64,000 nucleotides of DNA from Woeseiaceae bacterium (GCA_021773075.1 JAJFKT010000030.1:176430-240429); one strand, 5' to 3'. Shown: positions 1-9,149, numbered from the stretch's first letter. A program made the numbers and translations. The notes: a model not told the origin generated them from the sequence alone.

Positions 1-782
1 CCAGTCCAAGACTGAGTTTCCTATACAGTCTGGGCGATGACACCGAACTTCGAATCGGTTGGGGGCAATATTCACAAGCTCAGGAAATTAATGAACTGCA
101 AATTAGCGACGGTGTTGACGCGTTTTTTCGCGCCCAACGTGCCGAGCACGTTGTAGCGAATCTAAAGCATAAATTTGGTGGCAAGATCGCTGTCGAAGTT
201 TCTTACTACCGCAAAAGCTTTCGCTCTGTGCGCCCGCGCTTTGAGAACGCATTCAACACGCTGACTTTGCTGCCAGAGATTCAATTTGACCGCTATCGAA
301 TTGACCCGATTTCGGCCGAAGCGCACGGTGCCGAGCTGATGATTTCGAGTGGTGACGGCGGCCAGGCTTTGTTCTGGTGGCTGGGCTACGCCTGGTCCGA
401 CGTCCGCGACAAGACGCTCGATCGCAAAATCGCGCGGAGTTGGGACCAGACACATACGGTCAAGACGGGTCTGAGCTGGCGGTGGGGACCGTGGGATTTC
501 AGTGCTGCGGGTGAGGTGCATACGGGTTGGCCGAAGACGGAATTCCCGGGCACGCAAATTGGCGAGACTCGGTATTCCGTTTTCCACTCACTGGATGCTC
601 GTGTCAGTCGCGAATTTTCTGTCCGCCGAGGGGATTTAAGCGTCTTTCTAGAGGTCTCAAACCTGTATAGCCGCGAGAATCACTGTTGTACGGAATACTC
701 TGCAACGGCAACCGAGTTGCTCGAAAGAGAGGCAAACTGGCTGCCATTGGTACCGTCGCTCGGGGTGGTCTGGCGTTTTTAG
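1..782 (+). CDS. TonB-dependent receptor, C-terminal barrel part (5' truncated by window)
   Basis: The frame is open from base 3 to the TAG at 780-782, so about 259 codons of the C-terminal part are visible and the start lies outside the window. The protein shows alternating hydrophobic/polar strands typical of a 22-strand barrel, a late segment with the FLEVSNLYSRENHC pattern seen near the last strands of TonB-dependent receptors, and a terminal aromatic residue (VVWRF), the usual BAM recognition signal. It would import a siderophore, metal chelate or other large ligand across the outer membrane; the ligand cannot be read from this part. It sits 77 bases upstream of the TlpA/DUF4266/DUF3570 genes on the same strand, so it may belong to that module. 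An internal GTG at 228 is not a real start because the upstream codons keep the same barrel character. Confidence 0.85.
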   Translation, partial: SPRLSFLYSLGDDTELRIGWGQYSQAQEINELQISDGVDAFFRAQRAEHVVANLKHKFGGKIAVEVSYYRKSFRSVRPRFENAFNTLTLLPEIQFDRYRIDPISAEAHGAELMISSGDGGQALFWWLGYAWSDVRDKTLDRKIARSWDQTHTVKTGLSWRWGPWDFSAAGEVHTGWPKTEFPGTQIGETRYSVFHSLDARVSREFSVRRGDLSVFLEVSNLYSRENHCCTEYSATATELLEREANWLPLVPSLGVVWRF

Positions 783-859
783 AAACTGGCGAAGGATTTT
801 CTGTCGGGACACATCTAACCTGCATTGCTACGGACTAACGTAAAGGCAGGAGCTAAACC

Positions 860-1312
860 TTGGGTAAAGCGTCGTTGTTATTCAGCCTGTTACTGGTGTT
901 TTCCACGCCGGGAAATTCTGCAGACACTTTTCAGCTAAGTGACTATCAAGGAAAGGTCGTTGTTCTCGATTTCTGGGCATCGTGGTGCGTACCCTGTCGG
1001 CGATCGTTCCCCTGGATGAACGAAATGCAGCAAAAGTATGGCGACGACGGCCTCGTTGTTATCGCCGTGAATCTCGATAATGAAGCGTCTGACGCTAGTG
1101 CATTTCTACAAGAATATCCGGCTGAGTTCACAATCGCTTACGACAAGAGTCGCGAACTCGCACACAAGTATGACGTACAGGCAATGCCCAGCTCGTTCCT
1201 GATCGGTCGGGACGGCTCTGTTATCGAAAGCCATTTCGGTTTCAAATTAGCGAAAACTGAGAGCTACGAAGCAGCAATTATTGCAGCTGTCAGTTCACCA
1301 AAAATACCTTAG
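860..1312 (+). CDS. TlpA-like periplasmic thioredoxin-fold protein
   Basis: A 150-residue protein with an N-terminal signal peptide (about residues 1-20, hydrophobic LLFSLLLVF) and a thioredoxin fold whose active site is WCVPC (Cys43 and Cys46). Other TlpA/ResA marks are the VVVLDFWASW strand and the cis-proline region QAMPSSFLI. It is probably a periplasmic thiol reductant or oxidant for a partner in the same cluster. The start is TTG at 860, chosen because an AGGAG ribosome site lies about 8 bases upstream and the signal peptide begins there. It is followed after 9 bases by the DUF4266 lipoprotein, whose tail carries two cysteines and is an attractive redox client; that link is inference. 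Confidence 0.88.
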   Translation: MGKASLLFSLLLVFSTPGNSADTFQLSDYQGKVVVLDFWASWCVPCRRSFPWMNEMQQKYGDDGLVVIAVNLDNEASDASAFLQEYPAEFTIAYDKSRELAHKYDVQAMPSSFLIGRDGSVIESHFGFKLAKTESYEAAIIAAVSSPKIP

Positions 1313-1321
1313 GAAATTCTG

Positions 1322-1534
1322 ATGAAGAAACTCATACTGATTGGAGTAATTGCATTGTCGGCGGGCTGTACCTCGATGGGTGTTGAACCCTGGGACCGAG
1401 ACATTCTGGCGAAGGATGAGATGCAACTGACGACCGATGCGCTCGAATCCGCAGCAGACGATCACATCTATTTCAGCAAGGAAGCGTCCAGCGGCGGCCG
1501 GGGATTTGGCGGCGGCGGCTGTGGCTGTAATTAG
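1322..1534 (+). CDS. DUF4266-type small lipoprotein with C-terminal GGGGCGCN tail
   Basis: A 70-residue protein with a lipobox (LSAGC, Cys16), so the mature lipoprotein is only about 55 residues. After a PWDRDILAKDEM segment and an acidic DDHIYFSKEA stretch it ends in a glycine-rich GGRGFGGGGCGCN tail. The PWxRxxLAxxxM and HIYFSKE motifs with the CGC ending match what I recall as the DUF4266 family. Function is unknown. The tail could bind metal, carry a modification or be a thiol substrate of the TlpA protein encoded just upstream; all three are inference. The ribosome site GGAAA lies about 6 bases before the ATG, and the next gene starts 9 bases after the stop, so the three genes are almost certainly cotranscribed. 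Confidence 0.82.
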   Translation: MKKLILIGVIALSAGCTSMGVEPWDRDILAKDEMQLTTDALESAADDHIYFSKEASSGGRGFGGGGCGCN

Positions 1535-1542
1535 GAGCATTC

Positions 1543-2850
1543 ATGAATACGGACAATGACAAAAAAATATCGGCAACCCTGGCAACCGCAACCTGCGCGC
1601 TTCTGGGTGGTGGTGCGCCACTCTCGGTCGACGCACAGGAAGCCCCGGGTTGGGACTTCAATACAGGTCTTCTGGTTTACAGCGAAGACGCCAGCCGCGT
1701 TCAGGACCTGAGCGTCAGCGTTCTGGCCCGGCGCACGTTTTTCGATGATCGATTTTTGACATTGGGCCTGACGGTGGACGCACTAACCGGTGCAACACCG
1801 CATGGCGGTTTGCATCAGACAGTGCCGCAGACGTTTACATCGCCGTCGGGTAACAGTGTCTTTACGACGCCCGCAAATACCTTGCCATTGGATGGCTCAT
1901 TTCGTGACACACGCGTGGCGCTTAGCGCGAACTGGCAACGGCCACTCGGCCGTTTGTACCAATTGAACCTTGGAGCCAGTGCGTCCAAAGAGTTCGACTA
2001 TCTGCATCTTGGTGTGAATGCCAAAATTTCCCGAGACTTTAATCAGCGCAATACGACGGTATCCGCAGGCCTGGCATTTGCCGCGGACACTATTGATCCA
2101 GAAGGCGGTGCACCGATACCGCTAACGTCAATGCTGGATGTTGGCGATCTGAGTAATCGCCTTGGCGATCAGGACAAGGATATTGTTGACTTGGTGCTCG
2201 GCGTAACTCAGGTCATCGGTAGAAATCTCGTCGTTCAAGCGAACTATTCGTTCAGCGATTCTTCCGGATATCTGAATGACCCGTACAAGATAGTCAGCAT
2301 CGTCGACGCCGTAAACGGTGATATCGTGCCTCGCACTCCAGCGCCCGGGGAGATCGGTCCATCGCACGAGTATGTATTCGAGAGCCGGCCTGATGAAAGA
2401 ACCAAGCACAGCTTTTATGGACAGGCGAAATACTATATGGGCGGGAAGGTGCTGGATGCATCCTATCGCTTTATGACGGATGACTGGGATATCGATTCGC
2501 ACACTGTCGATTTACGACTTAGATGGCCAATCAGTGACAAGAGTTACCTGGAACCGCACGTGCGTCTTTATACTCAGACCGACGCAGAGTTCTACCAGGT
2601 CGGCCTTGTTGAGGGAGCACCGCTACCCGCCTACGCCACCAACGACTATCGACTCGGCGAGTTCGACGCGATCACTGCCGGTCTCAAATACGGTTGGGAA
2701 ACAAGCAATGGCCACGAGATGAGCGTGCGTGTGGAGCTTTACCAGCAGCGCGGTGACATTCCGGCGGACAAACAATTTGGCAACCAGATCGGCTTGGTTC
2801 AATACCCCGACCTGGATGCCGTGATCGCGCAGTTCAGTTATCGCTTCTAG
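1543..2850 (+). CDS. DUF3570-type outer-membrane beta-barrel protein
   Basis: A 435-residue protein with a signal-like N-terminus (cleavage probably near residue 30, after SVDAQ) followed by repeated amphipathic strands such as LNLGASASKEF and LVVQANYSFSD, ending in FSYRF, the aromatic C-terminus of BAM-inserted barrels. It fits the DUF3570 family in length and in its usual position behind a DUF4266 lipoprotein. An AGGAG site lies 7 bases upstream of the ATG. From memory, DUF3570/DUF4266 pairs occur with thioredoxin-like proteins and sometimes with ApbE flavin transferases; no ApbE gene is present on the downstream side here. Substrate and role are unknown; a channel or surface anchor for the small lipoprotein is one possibility. 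Confidence 0.82.
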   Translation: MNTDNDKKISATLATATCALLGGGAPLSVDAQEAPGWDFNTGLLVYSEDASRVQDLSVSVLARRTFFDDRFLTLGLTVDALTGATPHGGLHQTVPQTFTSPSGNSVFTTPANTLPLDGSFRDTRVALSANWQRPLGRLYQLNLGASASKEFDYLHLGVNAKISRDFNQRNTTVSAGLAFAADTIDPEGGAPIPLTSMLDVGDLSNRLGDQDKDIVDLVLGVTQVIGRNLVVQANYSFSDSSGYLNDPYKIVSIVDAVNGDIVPRTPAPGEIGPSHEYVFESRPDERTKHSFYGQAKYYMGGKVLDASYRFMTDDWDIDSHTVDLRLRWPISDKSYLEPHVRLYTQTDAEFYQVGLVEGAPLPAYATNDYRLGEFDAITAGLKYGWETSNGHEMSVRVELYQQRGDIPADKQFGNQIGLVQYPDLDAVIAQFSYRF

Positions 2851-2871
2851 CCGGGCGTTTCTTTAGCCCGG
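2851..2871. terminator. GC-rich hairpin between convergent genes
   Basis: CCGGGC (2851-2856) and GCCCGG (2866-2871) form a perfect 6-bp stem around a 9-base loop, starting at the base after the DUF3570 stop codon. The right arm encodes the last two codons of the minus-strand gene that ends at 2863. No T-run follows on either side, so it is either a weak bidirectional terminator or a 3' end stabiliser. Confidence 0.45.
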
Positions 2872-3351
2872 CATCGTTACCTCACCGGATTCAGAATTTG
2901 CTGTCACTCGCCCGGTTACTCCCGACACATGGATGTTGCCGGATATCGACTGCACATTGACCTCGGCGTTGCGTGGCACAAGGATTTCATAGCTGATCGA
3001 TGCGTAACGTTTGTGTGTGCTTTTCTGCAGCGCTTGCACCGTTACGCGGTTGCCATCGCTCGTAATCGGTGGTGATCGTTTGATCTGGGCAATAATGTTG
3101 CCAACCTTCAAAGGGTCAGTCTTTTGCAATCGTTTGCTGATCGTGATTCGTGCCCGGATCGTTACTTCATCGACATCGGCACCACGCACGGTCACATTTC
3201 CGCTAGCGTTCGTTACATCAACAATCGCAGTTCCGTCAACTGCTACGCTTGTTTCAAACGAACCGCTCGCGGCGTTTGACAGGCCGGAGTATGTAATAGC
3301 TGCAGTAATGAACAAAACATTCAGCAATCGTGTTCGGTTCTTCAGTTTCAT
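2863..3351 (-). CDS. Secreted DUF4097-like protein, short form
   Basis: A 162-residue protein with a signal peptide (LLNVLFITAAITYSGLSNAA, cleavage near residue 27) followed by a beta-helix-like pattern: VDVTNASGNVTVRGAD, then VNVQSISGNIHVSGV and VTANSESGEVTM. These GNV/GNI/GEV turns are typical of DUF4097 (putative adhesin) domains. Those proteins are usually 250 residues or more, so this copy is short, ending soon after the third repeat. The start is the ATG at 3351 with GGAGAG 5 bases upstream, not the TTG 12 bases further out. It probably acts in the periplasm or at the outer surface; nothing indicates a partner. Confidence 0.65.
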   Translation of the reverse strand: MKLKNRTRLLNVLFITAAITYSGLSNAASGSFETSVAVDGTAIVDVTNASGNVTVRGADVDEVTIRARITISKRLQKTDPLKVGNIIAQIKRSPPITSDGNRVTVQALQKSTHKRYASISYEILVPRNAEVNVQSISGNIHVSGVTGRVTANSESGEVTMPG

Positions 3352-3445
3352 GTTGCTCTCCAATTATTCATACGATTCCCTTATGTGGCTTTGATGCAGC
3401 AGATAAGGAAATGGTTGCGTTGTGGAGAGGGTCTTCGGAACTACA

Positions 3446-4345
3446 TTACTCAGTCTTGCGTTCGTAGCGCCCGTCCCAGATGGGCTGCCACGATTCGCCG
3501 TCGTCGGTTGAGGTCTCCCAATACTGCCGAACGACACCAGCATCCATTTGCGTGAACTCGAACTTGTGAAGTGTTGTGCTGCCATCCGCTGGAGTTGTCG
3601 TTTCCGCGGTGTAGAAGATACCGCCGTCACGTGCTTCGCCGGTGAATTCGATCATTGAGCCGCTGTCGCTGATCCAGATCTGCCGCCAGTGATCGTGTGC
3701 CGGGTCGTAATAATTAAAGCTCTTGCCGAGTCCACCGCTAGCGCTTTCCCACTGCTCGAAAATCGTGCAGTGCCCGAGCATAGGTTTGATGCTGCTGTAG
3801 CCCGCGAACTGACCGTTCTGCTTGACCGTCCATTCACCGATCCAAAAATCAAAGGAGTGATGACGATCATCGGCCTCGCACGGGAATCGTGCTTCACGAA
3901 CGGCTTCAAGCGCGGCCTTGAATCTCGGCTTGTCTTTTATGCCGTCGTAGTCCGCCTCCCCTTCGATCAGATTCAGTTGCCCGAAGCCGCCATCGGCCAG
4001 GACGTCCATTTGCAGAAGCGCGTCATTTTCCCGACCTGTGCGGGCATAAATGCGTGACAAGCGATAGGCGACAGCCAAGACTCGGAACTTAAGGTCGGCG
4101 GCGCGCTCAAAATGCTGGGTGGCAGCATGTAGGTCGCCGTTATTGTCCATAAGGATTGACGCGAGCTGAAAATGTGTGGCGCCATCGTCCGGTTCCAGCT
4201 CAAGAATTTGTTTGAGTTTGCCGGCCGCGACATCTGTTTCACCGGCAGCAGCAGCGATGTAGGCTTCCTGTCGCAGACTATCGGCATCAGCCCAGGCAGT
4301 CACAACCAGAATCGTAACAAACAACAAAGATATCAACGCACGCAT
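3446..4345 (-). CDS. Secreted TPR protein with DUF1579-like C-terminal domain
   Basis: A 299-residue protein: signal peptide (ALISLLFVTILVVTAWAD), TPR repeats over about residues 20-130 (for example LKQILELEPDDGATHFQLASIL and RLSRIYARTGRENDAL), then from about residue 150 a lipocalin-like domain beginning HHSFDFWIGEW and ending QPIWDGRYERK. The FDFWIGEW opening and the WRQIWIS core are characteristic of DUF1579-type domains often found in proteobacterial exported proteins. The pairing suggests a periplasmic scaffold plus ligand-binding module; no enzymatic residues were recognised. It is transcribed away from the AraC-type regulator, with a short shared intergenic region. Confidence 0.7.
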   Translation of the reverse strand: MRALISLLFVTILVVTAWADADSLRQEAYIAAAAGETDVAAGKLKQILELEPDDGATHFQLASILMDNNGDLHAATQHFERAADLKFRVLAVAYRLSRIYARTGRENDALLQMDVLADGGFGQLNLIEGEADYDGIKDKPRFKAALEAVREARFPCEADDRHHSFDFWIGEWTVKQNGQFAGYSSIKPMLGHCTIFEQWESASGGLGKSFNYYDPAHDHWRQIWISDSGSMIEFTGEARDGGIFYTAETTTPADGSTTLHKFEFTQMDAGVVRQYWETSTDDGESWQPIWDGRYERKTE

Positions 4346-4437
4346 AATTCAAGCTCTATAATACGGTGGCCCTTGATCATCGCTTTTCGATGACCGGCGC
4401 GCTTGCACAAAATTGCTCAGTTTCTAAATGGAACAAG

Positions 4438-5301
4438 ATGCCCTGGACTCAAGACAATCTGGCACCCGTCGAAACCCTGTTATTTCGCAGTGATCTGGTG
4501 AAAGTAGGCAGCTTCATTTGTTCTGCCGATGATCCTTGCTTTCGCGTATCAAAGGCGCTCGATAACGACGTTTTCGTGATGCCAAAGATGCCGGTTTGGG
4601 TGCGCCGCGACAGGGGTAACTACCGCTTTGTCGAGCCGGGCGCGATCCTGATGCACCGTGCCGGCCAAACACTGCAGCGCCGCCGGGTGGCAAGCTCCGG
4701 CGAACGTACCTATTGGTTCGGCGTCCACCCGGAAATTTTCCTTGCCGCGCTCGATCAATATCAATTGCCGACCGAGGAGATGGGCGGGGCGCTGATTGTT
4801 AGCCCGAAGTTTCGTTACCGTATGGCGTTGCTCATCAAACAGCTTGAAACTGGCGGTGTTGAGACTCGAAAGGTTGAAGAGGAAGTATTGAGCTCGCTCT
4901 TCGCGATCTGCCAACAGCGCGCGGATCGGCTGCAGAGGATGCGAACGACACGATCACGAACTGCAGATCGACAGCGACGACTAGTCGATCTCGCCCGCGC
5001 CCAGCTCGATGAACACCTATCTCAAAATGTCAGCCTTGAATCGATTGCGGACGCGACTGGGACGTCGCTATACCATTTGTGCCGTGTCTTCAGAGAGCAA
5101 ACCGGACTAACGATGCATACTTATCGCATACGACAACGGCTATGGCATGTAACGGAGTGCCTGATCGAAGGTGACGGTGAAAACCTTACTGAGTTGGCTC
5201 TGACTCAGGGCTTTAACAGCCATAGTCACTTGAGTCGCGTATTTCAAAAACAGATGGGCATACCGCCCTCGGCCATGAGGATGACAAATAGTGCTCATTA
5301 A
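4438..5301 (+). CDS. AraC-family transcriptional regulator
   Basis: About 287 residues. The N-terminal half (residues 1-155) looks like a cupin-type sensing domain ([28 protein letters not shown]). The C-terminal ~100 residues hold the two AraC helix-turn-helix motifs: [20 protein letters not shown] and [20 protein letters not shown], followed by the usual [11 protein letters not shown] chose ATG 4438 because GGAAC lies just upstream and because a TATAAT at 4357-4362 on this strand would start transcription after the earlier GTG at 4366; ATG 4390 is possible but lacks a ribosome site. Its 3' end overlaps the sstT start by 11 bases, so it probably controls the following transport/redox genes. 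Confidence 0.85.
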   Translation: MPWTQDNLAPVETLLFRSDLVKVGSFICSADDPCFRVSKALDNDVFVMPKMPVWVRRDRGNYRFVEPGAILMHRAGQTLQRRRVASSGERTYWFGVHPEIFLAALDQYQLPTEEMGGALIVSPKFRYRMALLIKQLETGGVETRKVEEEVLSSLFAICQQRADRLQRMRTTRSRTADRQRRLVDLARAQLDEHLSQNVSLESIADATGTSLYHLCRVFREQTGLTMHTYRIRQRLWHVTECLIEGDGENLTELALTQGFNSHSHLSRVFQKQMGIPPSAMRMTNSAH

Positions 5302-6484
5302 AAGAATTCTTTCCGCTAGCCTGGTGCTACAAATTGCGATCGGCATTGTTGCCGGCGTTGTCTTATCGCAAATTTCACCGCAGGCGGCCAAGTCGTCAAT
5401 GTTACTGGGCAATCTGTTTGTCTCGGCACTGAAGGCCGTTGCGCCGGTTCTGGTCCTGGTTCTGGTCGCTGCAGCTCTTGCGAACCGCAAAGCCAGTCAT
5501 GCGGCGCAGATGCGCCCGATCGTTACGATGTATCTCGTCGGGACGATCGCCGCCGCATTGCTGGCCGTTTCAGTTAGCACATTGTTTCCAACGACGCTCG
5601 CGTTGCAGGTAACAGGCGTGGACGCCAGTGCACCACAGGGAATTGCGGAAGTGCTTGGCGCACTGCTGCATAAACTCGTCGACAATCCGATCAATGCCAT
5701 TTTGACCGGCAACTTTATAGGCATTCTTGTCTGGGGTGTTTTGCTCGGCATTTTTCTGCATCACGCTGCCCAGAGCACGCGACGAGGGCTCGCCGATCTC
5801 GCAGAGGCGGTTACACAAATCGTGCGTATCGTCATTCGTCTTGCTCCAATCGGCATCTTTGGACTTGTTGCCGGTAATCTGGCCGAATCCGGGCTGGCGG
5901 CACTCGGTGGTTACGTACGTATTCTGACAGTTTTGCTGGGCTGTATGCTGGCGATGGCACTACTCGTCAACCCAGTGATTGTATGGGTCCGAACCCAGCG
6001 TAACCCTTATCCGCTTGTATTCACGGCGCTTCGCGAAAGTGGCGTAACCGCATTTTTTACTCGCAGCTCCGCGGCGAACATCCCGGTAAATCTTGCTCTT
6101 TGCGAGCGTCTGGACCTTGAGAAGGATACGTACGCGGTTTCAATTCCACTGGGGGCAACCATCAACATGGGCGGCGCGGCGATAACGATCACCGTGCTAA
6201 CGCTTGCTGCTGCGCACACGCTGGGCATCCAGGTCGACCTGCCAACGGCATTGCTGCTCAGTATCGTTGCGGCGTTGTCGGCTTGTGGCGCATCAGGTGT
6301 TGCGGGCGGATCATTGTTGTTGATTCCGTTGAGCTGCAGTCTGTTTGGAATATCTAACGATATTGCGATGCAGGTCGTCGCGGTTGGATTCGTCATCAGT
6401 ATTTTGCAGGACTCGGCGGAGACCGCGTTGAATAGTTCAACAGATGTGGTGTTTACTGCGGCTGTTGCTGCCAAGCGTAGTTAG
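5291..6484 (+). CDS. sstT: Sodium:serine/threonine symporter SstT
   Basis: A 397-residue dicarboxylate/amino acid:cation symporter family protein. The length and the motifs match Sst[41 protein letters not shown] and [20 protein letters not shown], all at the expected spacing in the C-terminal half that forms the substrate and sodium sites. About eight to ten hydrophobic segments plus two re-entrant loops are visible. It imports L-serine and L-threonine with sodium. The GTG at 5291 overlaps the end of the AraC-type gene, which suggests translational coupling and regulation by that protein. Confidence 0.93.
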   Translation: MLIKRILSASLVLQIAIGIVAGVVLSQISPQAAKSSMLLGNLFVSALKAVAPVLVLVLVAAALANRKASHAAQMRPIVTMYLVGTIAAALLAVSVSTLFPTTLALQVTGVDASAPQGIAEVLGALLHKLVDNPINAILTGNFIGILVWGVLLGIFLHHAAQSTRRGLADLAEAVTQIVRIVIRLAPIGIFGLVAGNLAESGLAALGGYVRILTVLLGCMLAMALLVNPVIVWVRTQRNPYPLVFTALRESGVTAFFTRSSAANIPVNLALCERLDLEKDTYAVSIPLGATINMGGAAITITVLTLAAAHTLGIQVDLPTALLLSIVAALSACGASGVAGGSLLLIPLSCSLFGISNDIAMQVVAVGFVISILQDSAETALNSSTDVVFTAAVAAKRS

Positions 6485-6486
6485 TA

Positions 6487-7092
6487 ATGAGTTTTATCAA
6501 AACAACAGCAGTTCAGGATGCCAAAGGCGACGTTCGCGAAATGTATGAACGGCAGCAGCGCGAATGGGGCTATGTACCCAATTACGCGAAATCCTTTAGC
6601 CCCAGACCTGCCGTTATGGAACGTTGGGGCCTACTATTGGCGGAACTGCGTCGACCGCTCGACGATCGAACGTTCGAGTTAGTGACTGTCGCTGCAGCGC
6701 TTGAGTTGAAACATACGCCCTGTTCCCTCGCACACGGTAATCAACTAAAGCCATTTTTTAGTAACGGTGAAATTCGTGCGATCGTTGAGCAACAGCCTTG
6801 CGACGCTGTTACCGAGGCTGAATGGGAAATGATGCGTTTTTCACGCAAGGTTGCGGCAGATGCCTCGACCATCACGGCGGATGATGTGCAAGGCCTGAAA
6901 GACCATGGCCTGTCTGACGCCGACGTATTCGACATTGCTGCTGCCGCCGCTGGCAGGGCTTTCTTTACGAAGGTTCTGGACGCGGTTGGCTCCCTGCCGG
7001 ATGCCGGATTTAACGCGATCGATGCGGATCTACGCACCCACCTGATTGTCGGCAAGCCCATCGATACTGCGGACGATGAGGTCATGACCTAA
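6487..7092 (+). CDS. Carboxymuconolactone decarboxylase / AhpD-like protein
   Basis: A 201-residue protein of the all-helical CMD/AhpD family, starting 2 bases after the sstT stop. The family active-site helix normally carries CxxC followed by AH; here it reads HTPCSLAHGN, so the distal cysteine and the histidine remain but the first cysteine position is Thr. The N-terminal GDVREMYERQQREWGYVPNY is typical of the peroxidase-related subgroup. With one cysteine it cannot form the usual disulfide, so it may use the single thiol or serve a non-redox role. Location beside OsmC-like and flavoprotein genes suggests a shared detoxification or oxidation function; this is inference. Confidence 0.8.
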   Translation: MSFIKTTAVQDAKGDVREMYERQQREWGYVPNYAKSFSPRPAVMERWGLLLAELRRPLDDRTFELVTVAAALELKHTPCSLAHGNQLKPFFSNGEIRAIVEQQPCDAVTEAEWEMMRFSRKVAADASTITADDVQGLKDHGLSDADVFDIAAAAAGRAFFTKVLDAVGSLPDAGFNAIDADLRTHLIVGKPIDTADDEVMT

Positions 7093-7225
7093 TATAGAGC
7101 GTTGATTATTATAGTTTTTAAAAAGGTCACGATTTAGTCACAGAACGGTCAAGCCAAAACGCTCTCGAAAACTCAATATGCGCTCCGAACAGCGGCAATG
7201 GTGCTGCTGAGTCTTGGAGAGCAAC

Positions 7226-7789
7226 ATGAGTGCAGTACTTAAAGCAGTAAATAACGGCGTAAATGTAGAGGCATTGTTGGGAGCACGTGAGGCCCTGACC
7301 GAGGCGCCTGAAGCAGCAAAGTTTGTATGGCGCGCAACCAGCGAATGGCAGAATGGCACGCACACGCGATCAAACGTGCAGAGCTTTTTCGGCCTGGGTG
7401 AAGAGCAAAGCCACGTTAAAGAATACAGCTACGACACCGACCACCCGGAAGTTTTTGCATCAGAAGACAAAGGCTCTACACCGGTTGAATTCGTTCTCGT
7501 TGGCCTGGTGGGATGCCTGACAGCCGGTATCGCGGCGGTTGCGACGCATCGTGGTATTCAACTCAACTCTGTTAAAGCGACGCTCGAAGCGCCGATGGAC
7601 ATCCAGGGAATTCTGGGAATTGATTCCGACGTTCGTAATGGCTTCGATGGCATCAAAGTGAATTATCAGATTGAAGCGAATGCGTCTGAAAATGATATCG
7701 CTGCGATCGTTGCTCAGTCACAAAAACGTTCCGCCGTATTCGACATCATCACGAACCCAACGAACGTGACGGTTGAGATTAACAAGTGA
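7226..7789 (+). CDS. OsmC-family protein
   Basis: About 187 residues from ATG 7226, which has GGAGAG at a 5-base spacing (a TTG 12 bases upstream is less likely). The peroxidatic cysteine motif VGLVGCLTAGIAA is present, and the second signature region reads QKRSAVFDIITNPTNV. In classical OsmC/Ohr proteins the second region supplies the resolving cysteine; here that position is Ser. It therefore belongs to the OsmC-like group with one catalytic thiol. It is preceded by a 133-base intergenic region and overlaps the following flavoprotein gene by 4 bases (GTGA). Likely function is reduction of organic hydroperoxides or a related thiol chemistry. Confidence 0.85.
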   Translation: MSAVLKAVNNGVNVEALLGAREALTEAPEAAKFVWRATSEWQNGTHTRSNVQSFFGLGEEQSHVKEYSYDTDHPEVFASEDKGSTPVEFVLVGLVGCLTAGIAAVATHRGIQLNSVKATLEAPMDIQGILGIDSDVRNGFDGIKVNYQIEANASENDIAAIVAQSQKRSAVFDIITNPTNVTVEINK

Positions 7790-9063
7790 TTGACGCTCGT
7801 CAAAAAAACCTTCGGTTTGCCGGCACCACTGACGTTGTCGTCATTGGTGCCGGCCATGCCGGCTTGGCGACCAGCTACTGCCTGAACGAGCGATCGATTG
7901 ATCATGTCGTTCTTGAGCGTGGCGAAGTCGCAAACTCATGGCGCAATGAGCGCTGGGACTCGCTCAAGCTGTTGACGCCGAACTGGCAAAGTCGATTGCC
8001 GGGTTTTGCGTATGATGGTGAAGATCCTGACGGCTTCATGAGCATGCCGGAAGTTATCGACTTTATTCAGTCATATGCTGACTTCTCGGCTGCGCCTGTT
8101 GTTACCAATACAAGCGTTACATCCGTAGTTCAAAGCGACAGTGGATATCGAGTTGCGACGAATCGCGGCGAATGGCGTACGAAATCAGTAGTTATCGCCA
8201 GTGGCGCGTGCAATGTTGCTGTGACACCGAAAATTGCGGCTTCGATTCCGGCTGACGTCAATTCGCTGACACCGCATCAGTATCGGAGTCCTTCGCAGTT
8301 GGAAGCTGGTGGCGCGCTAATCGTCGGTGCCTCCGCGACCGGGCTGCAATTGGCGGATGAAATCAAGCGCGCCGGCCATGCGGTGACAATTGCCGTTGGC
8401 GAACATGTACGCATGCCACGAACCTATCGTGGTCGTGACATACAGTTCTGGCTGGATCAAACCGGCATTCTCAATGAGTCCTATGATCAGGTTGATGATG
8501 TCATCAGGGCCAGGGGCCTGCCGTCGCCACAGTTGGTTGGCTCAGCCGAGCGAAAAATGCTCGACTTGAACTCTTTGAGTGACAGTGGCGTACGCCTCGC
8601 GGGCCGACTGGTGGGCGTCAATAATGACGTTGCTCAGTTCTCCGGTTCCTTGCGTAATACCTGTGCACTAGCCGATCTAAAAATGAATCGCTTGCTGGAC
8701 GCGATTGACGACTGGGCTGAGCGCGGCCACGCGCGCTGCGATGCTGTGGAACGATTTGATGCCACACGCAATGACGAGTCACCCATGCTGAATATGAACC
8801 TGGCTGACGGATCAATTCGAACGATCATATGGGCGACCGGGTTTCGGCCCGACTACAGCTGGTTGGACGTCCCGGTACTTGACCGGAAAGGCCGAATTCG
8901 CCATGACGGCGGTGTCGTCGATGCGCTTGGAATGTACGTCCTTGGACTGCCGATGTTGCGCCGCCGCAAGTCGAGTTTCTTACACGGAATCGAGGACGAC
9001 GCGCGGGATTTGACAGCGCACCTGCACACACACCTTCTGGGTCGGTGTGGTCGCGCCGCCTAA
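7786..9063 (+). CDS. FAD/NAD(P)-dependent flavoprotein monooxygenase
   Basis: A 425-residue class B-type flavoprotein. The FAD Rossmann motif is VVVIGAGHAGLATSYCL (about residues 17-33) and the NAD(P) motif is GALIVGASATGLQLA (about 179-193). Between them lie NERWDSLKLLTPNW, typical of the group that includes Trk-type and MSMEG-like monooxygenases, and an IIWATGFRPDYSW motif lies near residue 350. It probably oxygenates a small N-, S- or carbonyl-containing metabolite with NADPH. It starts with GTG overlapping the OsmC stop, so the two are translationally coupled; the OsmC partner may deal with peroxide leaking from the flavin. The substrate is unknown. Confidence 0.85.
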   Translation: MIDARQKNLRFAGTTDVVVIGAGHAGLATSYCLNERSIDHVVLERGEVANSWRNERWDSLKLLTPNWQSRLPGFAYDGEDPDGFMSMPEVIDFIQSYADFSAAPVVTNTSVTSVVQSDSGYRVATNRGEWRTKSVVIASGACNVAVTPKIAASIPADVNSLTPHQYRSPSQLEAGGALIVGASATGLQLADEIKRAGHAVTIAVGEHVRMPRTYRGRDIQFWLDQTGILNESYDQVDDVIRARGLPSPQLVGSAERKMLDLNSLSDSGVRLAGRLVGVNNDVAQFSGSLRNTCALADLKMNRLLDAIDDWAERGHARCDAVERFDATRNDESPMLNMNLADGSIRTIIWATGFRPDYSWLDVPVLDRKGRIRHDGGVVDALGMYVLGLPMLRRRKSSFLHGIEDDARDLTAHLHTHLLGRCGRAA

Positions 9064-9149
9064 TTGGTAGCTGGCGTTTGATCCCTGGTTGCGACGAAAG
9101 TATTAGGTCCGGCATCTATAGGGCAGGATTAAGCAATATTGGGGACGAC

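Noticed and set aside
228..782. A self-contained 184-residue protein starting at GTG 228
   Set aside because: The same frame is open upstream to base 3 with barrel-type sequence, so this is the end of a longer TonB-dependent receptor.
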